A stretch of 64,000 nucleotides of DNA, taken from the NCBI RefSeq assembly GCF_019263705.2, contig NZ_JADQDK010000001.1, positions 3,038,001 to 3,102,000 of the forward strand, in the 5' to 3' direction. The DNA is from Pseudonocardia abyssalis. GTDB taxonomy: Bacteria; Actinomycetota; Actinomycetes; Mycobacteriales; Pseudonocardiaceae. Made by a program: the position numbers and the translations under genes. Below, one piece after another: positions 52,801 through 60,896 of the stretch (the first letter of the stretch is position 1; each line of letters starts with the position of its first letter). Below the pieces are notes generated by a model, which made no database searches, was not told the DNA's origin, and saw only the letters and a program-made list of their open reading frames with translations.

Positions 52801-53501
52801 GCCTTGCGACGGAGACCGACCTGCGGGGCATCGCCGAGCGCGGTGCCGCCGACCTCGGGCCGGACGCCTCGGCGCAGCTGCTCCTGGCCTGGGCGGCGGA
52901 GACGTTCGGCCCGAGGCTGATCGTCGCGTCGAACATGCAGGACGCGGTGCTCGTCGACCTCGCGGCGAAGGCCGCCCCCGGCGTCGACGTGCTGTTCCTG
53001 GAGACCGGCTACCACTTCGCCGAGACCATCGGCACCCGCGACGCCGTGGAGCAGGTCCACGACGTGCGGATCGTCAACGCGACGGCCCGGCGCTCGGTGG
53101 CGCAGCAGGATCTCGAGTTCGGCAAGGACCTCTTCGCCCGCGACCCGGGGGCGTGCTGCGCGATGCGCAAGGTCGAGCCGCTGCAGGAGACCCTCGCCGG
53201 CTACGACGCCTGGGTCACCGGCGTGCGCCGCGTCGAGGCCCCGACCCGCGCGAACACCCCATTGATCCAGTTCGACGACAAGTTCGGGCTGGTGAAGATC
53301 AACCCGATCGCGCCGTGGAGCGACGAGGACATGGACGCCTACATCGCGGCGAACGGGATCCTCGTCAACCCGCTGGTCGCCGAGGGCTACCCGAGCATCG
53401 GCTGCGCGCCGTGCACCGCGAAGCCGGCGCCCGGCGCCGATCCCCGATCCGGCCGGTGGGCCGGTACCGCCAAGATCGAATGTGGGTTGCACCCGGCATG
53501 A
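52797..53501 (+). CDS. cysH: Adenylylsulfate (APS) reductase
   Basis: A 234-residue CysH. PAPS-reductase fold with FLETGYHFAET, VTGVRRVEAPTR and the 4Fe-4S ligands of the APS-using class: CC in GACCAMRKVEP and the second pair in IGCAPC, plus the catalytic Cys in KIECGLH. Use of APS agrees with the absence of an APS kinase domain in the neighbouring CysN. ATG overlaps the zinc-ribbon gene (ATGA) and its stop overlaps cysD (ATGA). Confidence 0.95.
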   Translation: MSLATETDLRGIAERGAADLGPDASAQLLLAWAAETFGPRLIVASNMQDAVLVDLAAKAAPGVDVLFLETGYHFAETIGTRDAVEQVHDVRIVNATARRSVAQQDLEFGKDLFARDPGACCAMRKVEPLQETLAGYDAWVTGVRRVEAPTRANTPLIQFDDKFGLVKINPIAPWSDEDMDAYIAANGILVNPLVAEGYPSIGCAPCTAKPAPGADPRSGRWAGTAKIECGLHPA

Positions 53502-54400
53502 CGGTTCCCGTGATGGACGCGCTCGACTCACTGGAGTCCGAGGCGATCCACATCTTCCGCGAGGTCGCGGGCGAGTTCGACCGCCCGGTGATCCTGTTCT
53601 CCGGTGGCAAGGACTCCACACTGCTCGTGCACCTCGCCGTCAAGGCGTTCGCGCCCGCGCCGGTGCCGTTCCCGCTGCTGCACGTCGACACCGGCCACAA
53701 CTACGCCGAGGTCATCGAGTTCCGCGACCGGATCGTCGCGGAGAAGGGGCTGCGCCTCGAGGTGGCGCACGTCCAGGACTGGATCGACGACGGGCGCCTC
53801 ACCGAGCGCCCCGACGGCACCCGCAACCCGCTGCAGACCGTGCCGCTGCTCGACTCGATCGTCGAGCACAGGTACGACGCGGTGTTCGGCGGCGGGCGTC
53901 GCGACGAGGAGCGCGCCCGGGCCAAGGAACGGATCATGTCCCTGCGCGACGGCTTCGGCCGCTGGGACCCCCGTTCGCAGCGCCCCGAGCTGTGGAACCT
54001 CTACAACGGCCGGCACGCCCCCGGTGAGCACGTCCGCGTGTTCCCGATCAGCAACTGGACCGAGCTCGACGTCTGGCGCTACATCCAGCGCGAGGAGATC
54101 GAGCTGCCGTCGATCTACTTCTCGCACCGCCGCGAGGTGTTCCGCCGCGACGGCATGTGGCTCGCGGAGGGGCCATGGGGTGGACCGCGGGGCAGCGAGG
54201 CGCTGGAGGAGCGGACGGTGCGCTACCGCACCGTCGGCGACGGCTCCTGCACCGGCGCCGTCGAGTCCACCGCCGGCACGCTCGACGAGATCATCGCCGA
54301 GGTCACGGCCAGTCGGCTCACCGAGCGCGGGGCCACCCGCGCCGACGACCGGATGTCCGAGGCCGCCATGGAAGACCGCAAGCGCGAGGGCTACTTCTGA
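53498..54400 (+). CDS. cysD: Sulfate adenylyltransferase subunit 2
   Basis: A 300-residue PP-loop ATPase, small subunit of ATP sulfurylase. The pyrophosphatase loop LFSGGKDST is near residue 32, with HVDTGHNYAEVIEFRD, GGGRRDEERARAKER, and the C-terminal VRYRTVGDGSCTGAVES and DRMSEAAMEDRKREGYF typical of CysD. Forms a complex with CysN to make APS from ATP and sulfate. Overlaps cysH upstream and cysN downstream (TGATG). Confidence 0.96.
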   Translation: MTVPVMDALDSLESEAIHIFREVAGEFDRPVILFSGGKDSTLLVHLAVKAFAPAPVPFPLLHVDTGHNYAEVIEFRDRIVAEKGLRLEVAHVQDWIDDGRLTERPDGTRNPLQTVPLLDSIVEHRYDAVFGGGRRDEERARAKERIMSLRDGFGRWDPRSQRPELWNLYNGRHAPGEHVRVFPISNWTELDVWRYIQREEIELPSIYFSHRREVFRRDGMWLAEGPWGGPRGSEALEERTVRYRTVGDGSCTGAVESTAGTLDEIIAEVTASRLTERGATRADDRMSEAAMEDRKREGYF

Positions 54401-55659
54401 TGACGAAAGACCTGCTCCGCTTCGCCACCGCGGGCTCCGTCGACGACGGCAAGTCCACGCTCGTCGGGCGGCTGCTCTACGACACCAAGTCGGTGCTGGC
54501 CGACCAGATCGAGGCCGTGCAGCGCGCATCGGTCGACAAGGGCCTGTCCACGCCCGACCTGTCGCTGCTGGTCGACGGCCTGCGCGCCGAGCGCGAGCAG
54601 GGCATCACCATCGACGTGGCCTACCGCTACTTCTCCACGCCCACGCGCGAGTTCGTGCTGGCCGACACCCCCGGCCACGTGCAGTACACGCGCAACACCG
54701 TCACCGGCGCGTCCACCGCCGAGCTGGCCGTGCTGCTGGTCGACGCCCGCTACGGCGTGGTGGAGCAGACCCGCCGGCACGCCGCGGTCCTGGCACTGCT
54801 GCGCGTCCCGCGGCTGGTGCTGTGCATCAACAAGATCGACCTGGTCGGCTACGACGAGGCCGTGCTCACCGCGATCGGCAAGGACTTCGCCGAGCTGGCG
54901 CGGTCCCTCGGCTTCGAGTCGGTCGTGACGATCCCGGTCTCCGCGCTGGTCGGGGACAACGTGGTCGAGCGCTCGGAACACACCCCCTGGTACGACGGTC
55001 CGACGCTGATCGGGCACCTGGAGTCGGTGCCGGTCACCCCGCCCGAGGCCGACGCCCCGTTCCGGCTGCCGGTGCAGTACGTCATCCGCGAGCACGCGAC
55101 CGACTACCGCGGGTACGCCGGACAGGTGGCGTCCGGCACCGTCCGCCCCGGCGACGCGATCGTGGTCCTGCCGGGCGGGCACCGCACCACCGTGGAGTCG
55201 GTCGACACCGCCGACGGCCCGCTGGAGCTCGCCGGCGCCGGCCGCAGCGTCACGATCCGGCTCGCCGACGACATCGACATCGCCCGCGGCGACGTCCTGG
55301 CCGCCGCCGACGCCCCCCCGCGCGTCACCAACGAGCTCGAGGCCACGCTGTGCTGGCTCTCCGACAAGCCGCTGCGCCCCGGGGCGCGGCTGCTGCTCAA
55401 GCACGGCGCCCGCACCACGCAGGTGATCGTCGGCGCGCTCGGCGACCGGCTCGACACCGACACGATCGCCTACGTCGGCGCCCCGGAGACGCTGGCGATC
55501 AACGACATCGCCCGGGTGTCCCTGCGCACCGCCGACGCCCTCCCGGTCGACGACTACGCCGACATCCGCACCGGCGGCAGCTTCCTGCTCATCGACCCGC
55601 CGACGGGCAACACGTTGGCGGCGGGTCTGGTGGGCAACCCGCTCACCCTGGCCGACTAG
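54400..55659 (+). CDS. cysN: Sulfate adenylyltransferase subunit 1 (GTPase)
   Basis: A 419-residue EF-Tu-like GTPase that drives APS synthesis. G1 AGSVDDGKST, G2/switch region QGITIDVAYRYF, G3 DTPGH, G4 NKID and G5 SAL are visible, followed by the two beta-barrel domains. It ends without a fused APS kinase (CysC), unlike mycobacterial CysNC, consistent with direct APS reduction by CysH. Stop is followed after 2 nt by the chelatase gene. Confidence 0.95.
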   Translation: MTKDLLRFATAGSVDDGKSTLVGRLLYDTKSVLADQIEAVQRASVDKGLSTPDLSLLVDGLRAEREQGITIDVAYRYFSTPTREFVLADTPGHVQYTRNTVTGASTAELAVLLVDARYGVVEQTRRHAAVLALLRVPRLVLCINKIDLVGYDEAVLTAIGKDFAELARSLGFESVVTIPVSALVGDNVVERSEHTPWYDGPTLIGHLESVPVTPPEADAPFRLPVQYVIREHATDYRGYAGQVASGTVRPGDAIVVLPGGHRTTVESVDTADGPLELAGAGRSVTIRLADDIDIARGDVLAAADAPPRVTNELEATLCWLSDKPLRPGARLLLKHGARTTQVIVGALGDRLDTDTIAYVGAPETLAINDIARVSLRTADALPVDDYADIRTGGSFLLIDPPTGNTLAAGLVGNPLTLAD

Positions 55660-55661
55660 CC

Positions 55662-56414
55662 GTGGAGGCTGCGCTCGTCGCGGTCGCCCACGGCAGCCGC
55701 GACCCGCGGTCGGCCGCCGCCGTCGCGGCGCTGATGGACGAGGTGCGCCGCCGGCGCCCCGACCTCGACGTGCGGCTGAGCTTCCTCGACCTGTCCGCAC
55801 CCCGGCTGCCCGACGTCCTCGCCGCCGTCGACGGCGTCCACGACCGCGCCGTCGTGGTCCCGTTGCTGCTCGGGCACGCCTTCCACGCCCGCGTCGACGT
55901 GCCGGGCGCGGTCGCGGAGGCCGCGCGGCGCCACCCCGGGCTCGCGATCGGCACCGCCGAGGTGCTGGGCGGCGACCCCCGCCTGGAGGACGCCGCACTC
56001 GACCGGCTCGCCGCCGTCGCCGGTCGCCTCGACGACCCGGACCTGGGGGTCGTGGTCGCCGCGATCGGGTCGTCGCACGCCCCCGCGAACGACGCCGTGC
56101 ACCGGATCGCCCAGCGCTGGGCCGCGCGGTTCGGCTGGGCCGCGGCACGGGCGGCGTTCGCCACGGCGACGACGCCCACGGTGCCGGACGCGATCCGCTC
56201 GGTGCGGGCCGCGGGCGCCCGGCGGGTGGCGGTGGCCCCGTGGATCCTCGCTCCCGGTCTGCTGCCCGACCGCATGGCCCGCGACGCGCTCGCCACCGAC
56301 CCGACGGCCGTCGTCGCGGGGCCGCTGGCCGACCACCCGAGCGTCGCCGCGGTGGTGGCCGATCGCTGGGCCGCCGCGGCGGTACCGGCCGAACGGGGCC
56401 GGCTCGTCGGCTGA
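55662..56414 (+). CDS. Sirohydrochlorin chelatase (CbiX/SirB-like)
   Basis: A 250-residue tandem CbiX-type protein. Half one: LVAVAHGSRDPRSAAAVAALMDEV with the metal/substrate His, and VVVPLLLGHAFHARVDVPG with the second His. Half two: VVAAIGSSHAPANDAVHRIA and VAVAPWILAPGLLPDRM, where several His are replaced. It should insert Fe2+ into sirohydrochlorin to make siroheme for the sulfite reductase at the head of the operon. GTG start 2 nt after the cysN stop. Confidence 0.88.
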   Translation: MEAALVAVAHGSRDPRSAAAVAALMDEVRRRRPDLDVRLSFLDLSAPRLPDVLAAVDGVHDRAVVVPLLLGHAFHARVDVPGAVAEAARRHPGLAIGTAEVLGGDPRLEDAALDRLAAVAGRLDDPDLGVVVAAIGSSHAPANDAVHRIAQRWAARFGWAAARAAFATATTPTVPDAIRSVRAAGARRVAVAPWILAPGLLPDRMARDALATDPTAVVAGPLADHPSVAAVVADRWAAAAVPAERGRLVG

Positions 56415-56640
56415 TCACCCGCCCACCGGGACGGTGTCGCGTCTCACGTCCGGACGTATGTGACGGCGCGGTTCGTCCGTTCGGAGCAACGGCTGCCCAT
56501 CTGCGGCACCGTCGGGTACATCGGCCCAGGTCAGGCCGTCATCCGGTGGCGAACCAGGCTATGACCGGACATTCGGCGGCTGATCCTGCATGCCGGATGC
56601 CTCCCTTGTTCCCCGCGATCGCACCGCCCACGATGGAACG
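56415..56640 (+). promoter_or_regulatory. Promoter of the ABC-importer leader, with shared 12-bp box
   Basis: 226 bp with no gene on either strand that I can support. CCGGACATTCGG at 56565-56576 is identical to a box upstream of the second leader. Promoter: -35 TTGTTC (56606-56611), 17-bp spacer, -10 CACGAT (56629-56634), then 6 nt to the GTG of the leader. The box lies 41 bp upstream of the -35 start, a good position for an activator. Confidence 0.65.
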
Positions 56641-56763
56641 GTGATGCCGACCGAGCCGTGCGCGCTGCGCAGGTCCACGGTCCCGGAATCCCCGCTCGCC
56701 ACCGACCTCGAACGCTTCTGGCCGTCCCGGCGCGGCCACGCGTTCGACGAGTTCTGTCGCTGA
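56641..56763 (+). CDS. Leader peptide A (FWPSRR family), before ABC importer
   Basis: GTG-ATG start, leaderless by promoter position. Encodes 40 residues (39 from the ATG at 56644); the C-terminal pattern DLERFWPSRRGHAFDEFCR is shared with the leader at 59728 (16 of 19 residues identical) while codons differ at synonymous positions, a sign of protein-level selection. It carries one earlier Cys (TGC) and the terminal TGT-CGC-stop. A short hairpin (GCGGAC/GTCCGC) follows before the ABC gene. Proposed as a cysteine-sensing leader; I know of no named family. Confidence 0.68.
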   Translation: MMPTEPCALRRSTVPESPLATDLERFWPSRRGHAFDEFCR

Positions 56764-56867
56764 GCCCCTGATCCACCCCGCGGACCCCTTCGCGTCCGCA
56801 CCCCCCTCGTCCCGGCGCGCGCCGATCCCGACGGCCTGCCGCGCCCCCTGAAGAAGGACCACCCCCG

Positions 56868-57944
56868 ATGGCACGCCCGCTCACCCGATCCCTCGTCCTC
56901 GCCCTCACCGCCGCGCTCGCCCTCGCCGGCTGCTCCCGCGCGGAGCCCGCACCCGACTCCGCGGCCGCGCCCGTCGCCGGCGGCACCGCCGCCGAGCTAC
57001 GGCTGGGCTACTTCCCGAACGTCACCCACGCCGCCGCGATCATCGGCGACAAGGAGGGCCTGTTCGTCGCCGAGCTCGGCGACACCGCCCTGACCGTCCA
57101 GAACTTCAACGCGGGCGGCGAGGCCGTCAACGCGCTGTTCGGCGGCTCGATCGACGCCACCTTCATCGGCTCCGGCCCGGCGATCAACGCGTTCGCCCAG
57201 TCCGACGGCGCCGCGGTGCGCCTGGTCGCCGGCGCCACCGACGGCGGCGCCCAGCTCGTCGTCCGGCCCGACATCACCTCGCCCGACCAGCTGCGCGGCA
57301 CCACCATCGCCACCCCGCAGCTCGGCAACACCCAGGACATCGCGCTGAAGGTGTGGCTCAAGGAGCAGGGCCTCACCGTCGGCCCGAACCCCGACCAGGT
57401 GCAGATCGCCAACCTGGAGAACCCGCGCACGCTCGACGCGTTCCGCGCGGGCGAGGTCGACGGTGCGTGGTTGCCGGAGCCGTGGAGCTCCCGCCTGGTC
57501 CTCGACGCCGGGGCGAGCGTGCTGCTCGACGAGCGCGAGCTGTGGGACGGCGGGCACTTCCCCACCACCGTGCTGCTGGTCTCCACCGAGTTCCTGCAGT
57601 CCTACCCCGACACCGTCCGCGCCCTGATCCGCGGGCACATCGCCGCCACCGAGCTCGCCGCCACCGACCCGACGCGCGCGAAGACGATCGTCAACGACGG
57701 CATCGAGGCGATCACCGGCAACCGGCTCGCCGACCCGGTGATCGACCGCGCGTTCGGCGAGCTCACCTTCTCCACCGACCCGCTGGCCGCCACGTTCCCG
57801 CAGCTCGCGCAGGACAGCCTCGACGCCGGCATCACCGACTCGCTCACCGACCTGTCCGGGTTCGTCGACGTCGCACCGCTCAACGCCGAACTGGGAGCCG
57901 CCGGGCAACAGCCCGTCGACGCCGCCGGGCTCGACACACCCTGA
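56868..57944 (+). CDS. ABC substrate-binding lipoprotein (SsuA/TauA-like)
   Basis: A 358-residue extracytoplasmic binding protein. Signal peptide with lipobox LALAGCSR; mature NMT1/SsuA fold: LRLGYFPNVTHAAAIIGDKEGLFVAEL, NAGGEAVNALFGGSIDATFIGSGPAINAF, TTIATPQLGNTQDIALKVWL, and VDGAWLPEPWSSRLV. Family members bind aliphatic sulfonates, taurine or related anions; the sulfur context fits sulfonate or sulfate. GAAGGA about 11 nt before the ATG. First gene after leader A. Confidence 0.88.
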   Translation: MARPLTRSLVLALTAALALAGCSRAEPAPDSAAAPVAGGTAAELRLGYFPNVTHAAAIIGDKEGLFVAELGDTALTVQNFNAGGEAVNALFGGSIDATFIGSGPAINAFAQSDGAAVRLVAGATDGGAQLVVRPDITSPDQLRGTTIATPQLGNTQDIALKVWLKEQGLTVGPNPDQVQIANLENPRTLDAFRAGEVDGAWLPEPWSSRLVLDAGASVLLDERELWDGGHFPTTVLLVSTEFLQSYPDTVRALIRGHIAATELAATDPTRAKTIVNDGIEAITGNRLADPVIDRAFGELTFSTDPLAATFPQLAQDSLDAGITDSLTDLSGFVDVAPLNAELGAAGQQPVDAAGLDTP

Positions 57945-57975
57945 TCCCGGCACACACCACCACACTGAGGACGAG

Positions 57976-58779
57976 ATGACCGCCACGCTGGACCGCACCC
58001 AGGAAGCCCCCACCCGACCCGCCGCGCAGCTCACGGGGGTCACGAAGGTCTTCGGCACGGGGGCGGGCGCCGTCACCGCGCTCACCGGGGTCGACCTGCG
58101 GGTCGAACCGGGCGAGTTCCTCTGCCTGCTGGGGGCGTCGGGCTGCGGCAAGACGACGCTGCTCAACATGCTCGCCGGGCTGGACCACCCGACCCGCGGC
58201 ACGGTGGACGTCGCGACGGACCGGCCCGCGGTCATGTTCCAGGAGCCCGCGCTGCTGCCGTGGCTCACCGCGGTGCGCAACGTCGAGCTGCCCCTGCGCC
58301 TGGCCGGGGTGGGCCGCTCGGCCCGCCGCGACACCGCGCAGGAGCTCCTCGAGCTGGTCCGGCTCGACGGGCAGGCCGCCAAGCGTCCGCACGAGCTGTC
58401 CGGCGGCATGCGCCAGCGCGTGGCACTGGCCCGCGCGCTCGCGGCCACCTCGGTCGACACCACCTCGGACGGCTCCGGGCAGGGCAGCCGCCTGATGCTG
58501 ATGGACGAGCCGTTCGCCGCTCTCGACGCCATCACCCGCGACGTCCTGCAGGGCGAGCTGGAACGGGTGTGGCGGGCCACCGGCACCGCGGTCGTCTTCG
58601 TCACCCACGACGTGCGCGAGGCGGTGCGGCTCGGGCAGCGTGTCGTACTGCTGTCGTCGCGTCCGGGCACCGTCGTGCAGGAGTGGGACCTCACCGGGAA
58701 TGCCGACCGCCGCGCCCTGACCGGCGAGATCACCGACCACCTGCGGGAGGTGATCTCGACGCATGGCCGCGCCGCCTGA
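57976..58779 (+). CDS. ABC transporter ATP-binding protein (SsuB/TauB-like)
   Basis: A 267-residue ATPase: Walker A GASGCGKTT, Q-loop VMFQEPALLPWLTAVRNVELPLRL, signature LSGGMRQRVALARALA, Walker B LMLMDEP, H-loop FVTHDVREAV. Between signature and Walker B there is an unusual insertion of about 16 residues (TSVDTTSDGSGQGSR) where homologs have only 2-4. Powers the importer with the upstream binding protein and the downstream permease, which overlaps it by 17 bp. Confidence 0.92.
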   Translation: MTATLDRTQEAPTRPAAQLTGVTKVFGTGAGAVTALTGVDLRVEPGEFLCLLGASGCGKTTLLNMLAGLDHPTRGTVDVATDRPAVMFQEPALLPWLTAVRNVELPLRLAGVGRSARRDTAQELLELVRLDGQAAKRPHELSGGMRQRVALARALAATSVDTTSDGSGQGSRLMLMDEPFAALDAITRDVLQGELERVWRATGTAVVFVTHDVREAVRLGQRVVLLSSRPGTVVQEWDLTGNADRRALTGEITDHLREVISTHGRAA

Positions 58780-59650
58780 GACCCTCCGGACCCCGTCCTC
58801 CGACGCCGACGCGGTCGCCGGGCTCGACGCGCTCGACACCCCCACCGTCACCCGCACGCCGCTGTGGCGCCGGGCGCTGGCCACCACGGTGCCGCCGGTA
58901 CTGACGCTCGTCGTCGTCATCGTGGCCTGGCAGGTGCTGTGGGCGTCGGCGATCTTCCCGGAGTTCAAGCTGCCGGCCCCGGGTGCCGTGGCCGAGCAGT
59001 TCGGCGAGATCGTCGTCGACGGGTCGATCTGGTCGATCACCTGGACCTCGGTCGGACGCGCGATCATCGGCTTCCTCGTCGCGGTCGCGATCGCGACCCC
59101 GCTCGGGCTGCTGGTCGCGAAGGTCCCGTTCGTGCGCACCGCGATCGGGCCCGTGCTCAGTGGCATGCAGAGCCTGCCGTCGGTGGCGTGGGTGCCGGCC
59201 GCCGTCCTGTGGTTCGGCCTCACCGACGCCACGATCTACTTCGTGGTGCTGCTGGGCTCGGTGCCCTCGATCGCCAACGGGCTGGTCTCCGGCATCGACC
59301 AGGTCCCGCCGATCCTGGGCCGCGTCGGCGACGTGATGGGCGCGGGCCGGCTGGCGTCGGCCCGGCTGATCCTGCTGCCCGCCGCCCTGCCCGGGTACCT
59401 GCAGGGCTGCAAGCAGGGCTGGGCGTTCGCATGGCGCTCGCTGATGGCCGCGGAGATCATCGCGACGTCCCCGCAGCTCGGCGTCGGCCTGGGCGCGTAC
59501 CTCAAGCAGGGCAGCGACGTGAACAACATCGCCGGGGTGATCTCGGCGATCGTGCTGATCCTGATCGTCGGCGTGGGGATCGAGCTGCTGGTCTTCAAAC
59601 CGCTGGAGCGCCGGGTGCTGCAGACCCGGGGCCTGGCCACGCCCGCATGA
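58763..59650 (+). CDS. ABC transporter permease (SsuC/TauC-like)
   Basis: A 295-residue inner-membrane subunit with six helices. The BPD_transp_1 coupling loop is visible as GAGRLASARLILLPAALPGYLQGCKQGWAFAWRSLMAAEII (EAA-type motif). A 35-residue cytoplasmic N terminus precedes helix 1 (VPPVLTLVVVIVAWQVLWA). ATG lies inside the ATPase gene (17-bp overlap). Last gene of the importer unit; leader B starts 75 bp later. Confidence 0.92.
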   Translation: MAAPPETLRTPSSDADAVAGLDALDTPTVTRTPLWRRALATTVPPVLTLVVVIVAWQVLWASAIFPEFKLPAPGAVAEQFGEIVVDGSIWSITWTSVGRAIIGFLVAVAIATPLGLLVAKVPFVRTAIGPVLSGMQSLPSVAWVPAAVLWFGLTDATIYFVVLLGSVPSIANGLVSGIDQVPPILGRVGDVMGAGRLASARLILLPAALPGYLQGCKQGWAFAWRSLMAAEIIATSPQLGVGLGAYLKQGSDVNNIAGVISAIVLILIVGVGIELLVFKPLERRVLQTRGLATPA

Positions 59651-59724
59651 GGTCCGGACATTCGGTACGGATCCCGACGGGCGGACACCCTGTTGTCCCG
59701 TCCGGATCCGCCGCGCACGATGGA
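59651..59724 (+). promoter_or_regulatory. Promoter of the exporter leader, with shared 12-bp box
   Basis: CCGGACATTCGG at 59654-59665, identical to that upstream of leader A. -35 TTGTCC (59693-59698), 17-bp spacer, -10 CACGAT (59716-59721), then 6 nt to the ATG of leader B. Box to -35 distance is 39 bp, against 41 bp at leader A. Confidence 0.65.
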
Positions 59725-59727
59725 GTG

Positions 59728-59802
59728 ATGGCGTCGCACCGGGACCTGGAGCCGTTCTGGCCCTCCCGTCGCGTGCACGCGTTCGACGAGCTCTGTCGCT
59801 GA
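59728..59802 (+). CDS. Leader peptide B (FWPSRR family), before TauE exporter
   Basis: 24 residues from ATG (or 25 from a GTG just before). Leaderless by promoter position. The pattern DLEPFWPSRRVHAFDELCR matches leader A, and like it ends TGT-CGC-TGA. A 58-bp gap follows with TGGAG as ribosome site for the TauE gene. It is much shorter than leader A because the variable N-terminal part is only four residues, which marks the FWPSRR-to-stop segment as the functional element. Confidence 0.68.
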   Translation: MASHRDLEPFWPSRRVHAFDELCR

Positions 59803-59860
59803 CCACCGGTCCGCCCGGGTCAGCCCCTCGTCGTCCTCCCCGCTCTGGAGTTCCTCCGTC

Positions 59861-60769
59861 ATGCGCACCCTCATCGTCTTCGCCCTCGTGGGCTTCGGCG
59901 CCCAACTCGTCGACGGCGCCCTCGGTATGGCCTACGGCGTCACGTCCACCTCGCTCCTGCTCATCGCGGGGGTCAACCCGGCCACCGCCAGCGCGTCGGT
60001 GCACCTCGCCGAGGTAGGCACCACGCTCGCCGCGGGCGCCTCGCACTGGCGCTTCGGCAACGTCGACTGGAAGCTCGTCCTGCGCCTCGGCGTGCCCGGC
60101 GCGATCGGGGCGTTCCTCGGCGCCACGGTGCTGTCGGCGCTGGCCACCGACGAGGCCGCCCCGTACATGTCCGGTGTGCTGCTCGCGCTGGGCGTCTACA
60201 TCTTGGCGCGCTTCTCGATCCGGCCGCCGAAGGTCGCCACCGCGCGCACCTCACCGCACGGGGCGAAGTTCCTGTCCCCGCTCGGCTTCGTGGCGGGCTT
60301 CGTCGACGCCTCCGGGGGCGGCGGCTGGGGCCCGGTGGCCACGCCCGCACTGCTCACGGCGGGGAGGACCGCGCCGCGCACCGTCATCGGCTCCGTCGAC
60401 ACCTCGGAGTTCCTCGTCGCGGTGGCCGCGAGCATCGGCTTCCTGATCGGGCTGGGCACCGCGGTGCTCGACCCGGCGACGATCGGCGGCCTGCTGATCG
60501 GCGGCGTGCTGGCCGCGCCGCTGGCCGCGTGGCTGGTCACCAAGATCCCCGCGCCGATCCTCGGCACGGCGGTCGGCGGCATCATCGTCCTCACCAACAC
60601 GCGGACGATCCTGCGGGCGCTCGACATCAGCGGCTGGGCGAGCACCACGACCTACCTGTTCGTCGTCGGCATCTGGGTGGCCGCGGTCGCGATCGCGGTC
60701 TCGAAGTTCCGCAACGCCGACCGCGAACCCGTCGGCGAGCCGGAGCTGGCGGAGGCCGGCCGTGAGTGA
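59861..60769 (+). CDS. TauE/SafE-family sulfite exporter
   Basis: A 302-residue membrane protein with about eight helices, TauE/SafE family: FALVGFGAQLVDGALGMAYGVTSTSLLLIAGVNPATASASVHLAEVGTTLAAGASHWRFGNVDWKLVLRLGVPGAIGAFLGA, and repeat two GFVAGFVDASGGGGWGPVATPALL. The two Gly-rich repeats form the transport core. Likely exports sulfite or organosulfonates, relieving excess sulfite when reduction lags. ATG after leader B. Overlaps a small membrane gene. Confidence 0.9.
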   Translation: MRTLIVFALVGFGAQLVDGALGMAYGVTSTSLLLIAGVNPATASASVHLAEVGTTLAAGASHWRFGNVDWKLVLRLGVPGAIGAFLGATVLSALATDEAAPYMSGVLLALGVYILARFSIRPPKVATARTSPHGAKFLSPLGFVAGFVDASGGGGWGPVATPALLTAGRTAPRTVIGSVDTSEFLVAVAASIGFLIGLGTAVLDPATIGGLLIGGVLAAPLAAWLVTKIPAPILGTAVGGIIVLTNTRTILRALDISGWASTTTYLFVVGIWVAAVAIAVSKFRNADREPVGEPELAEAGRE

Positions 60770-60896
60770 GCCGGACGAGGGCGTGCGGGCGCAACGGCGA
60801 CTCGCGCTCAACGAGGACTGGCTCGCCACGGCCGTGGGCCTGCTGATCCTCGCGCTGGTGCTGACCGGCGTGATCCCCGCCTGGTTGGTGCCCTGA
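60762..60896 (+). CDS. 44-aa single-helix membrane protein
   Basis: GTG at 60762 overlaps the TauE stop by 8 bp; the TGA (60894-60896) shares a base with the YeiH ATG (TGATG). It encodes 44 residues: a charged N terminus (SEPDEGVRAQRRLALNEDW) then one helix (LATAVGLLILALVLTGVIPAWL). Embedding between two transporters in a coupled operon shows it is a real gene, perhaps an accessory subunit of the YeiH exporter. No family recognised. Confidence 0.75.
   Translation: MSEPDEGVRAQRRLALNEDWLATAVGLLILALVLTGVIPAWLVP

Noticed and set aside
50760..56867. SAM or cobalamin riboswitch upstream of the sulfur operons
   Set aside because: The gaps are short and occupied by leader ORFs and promoters; no conserved riboswitch core could be recognised by eye.
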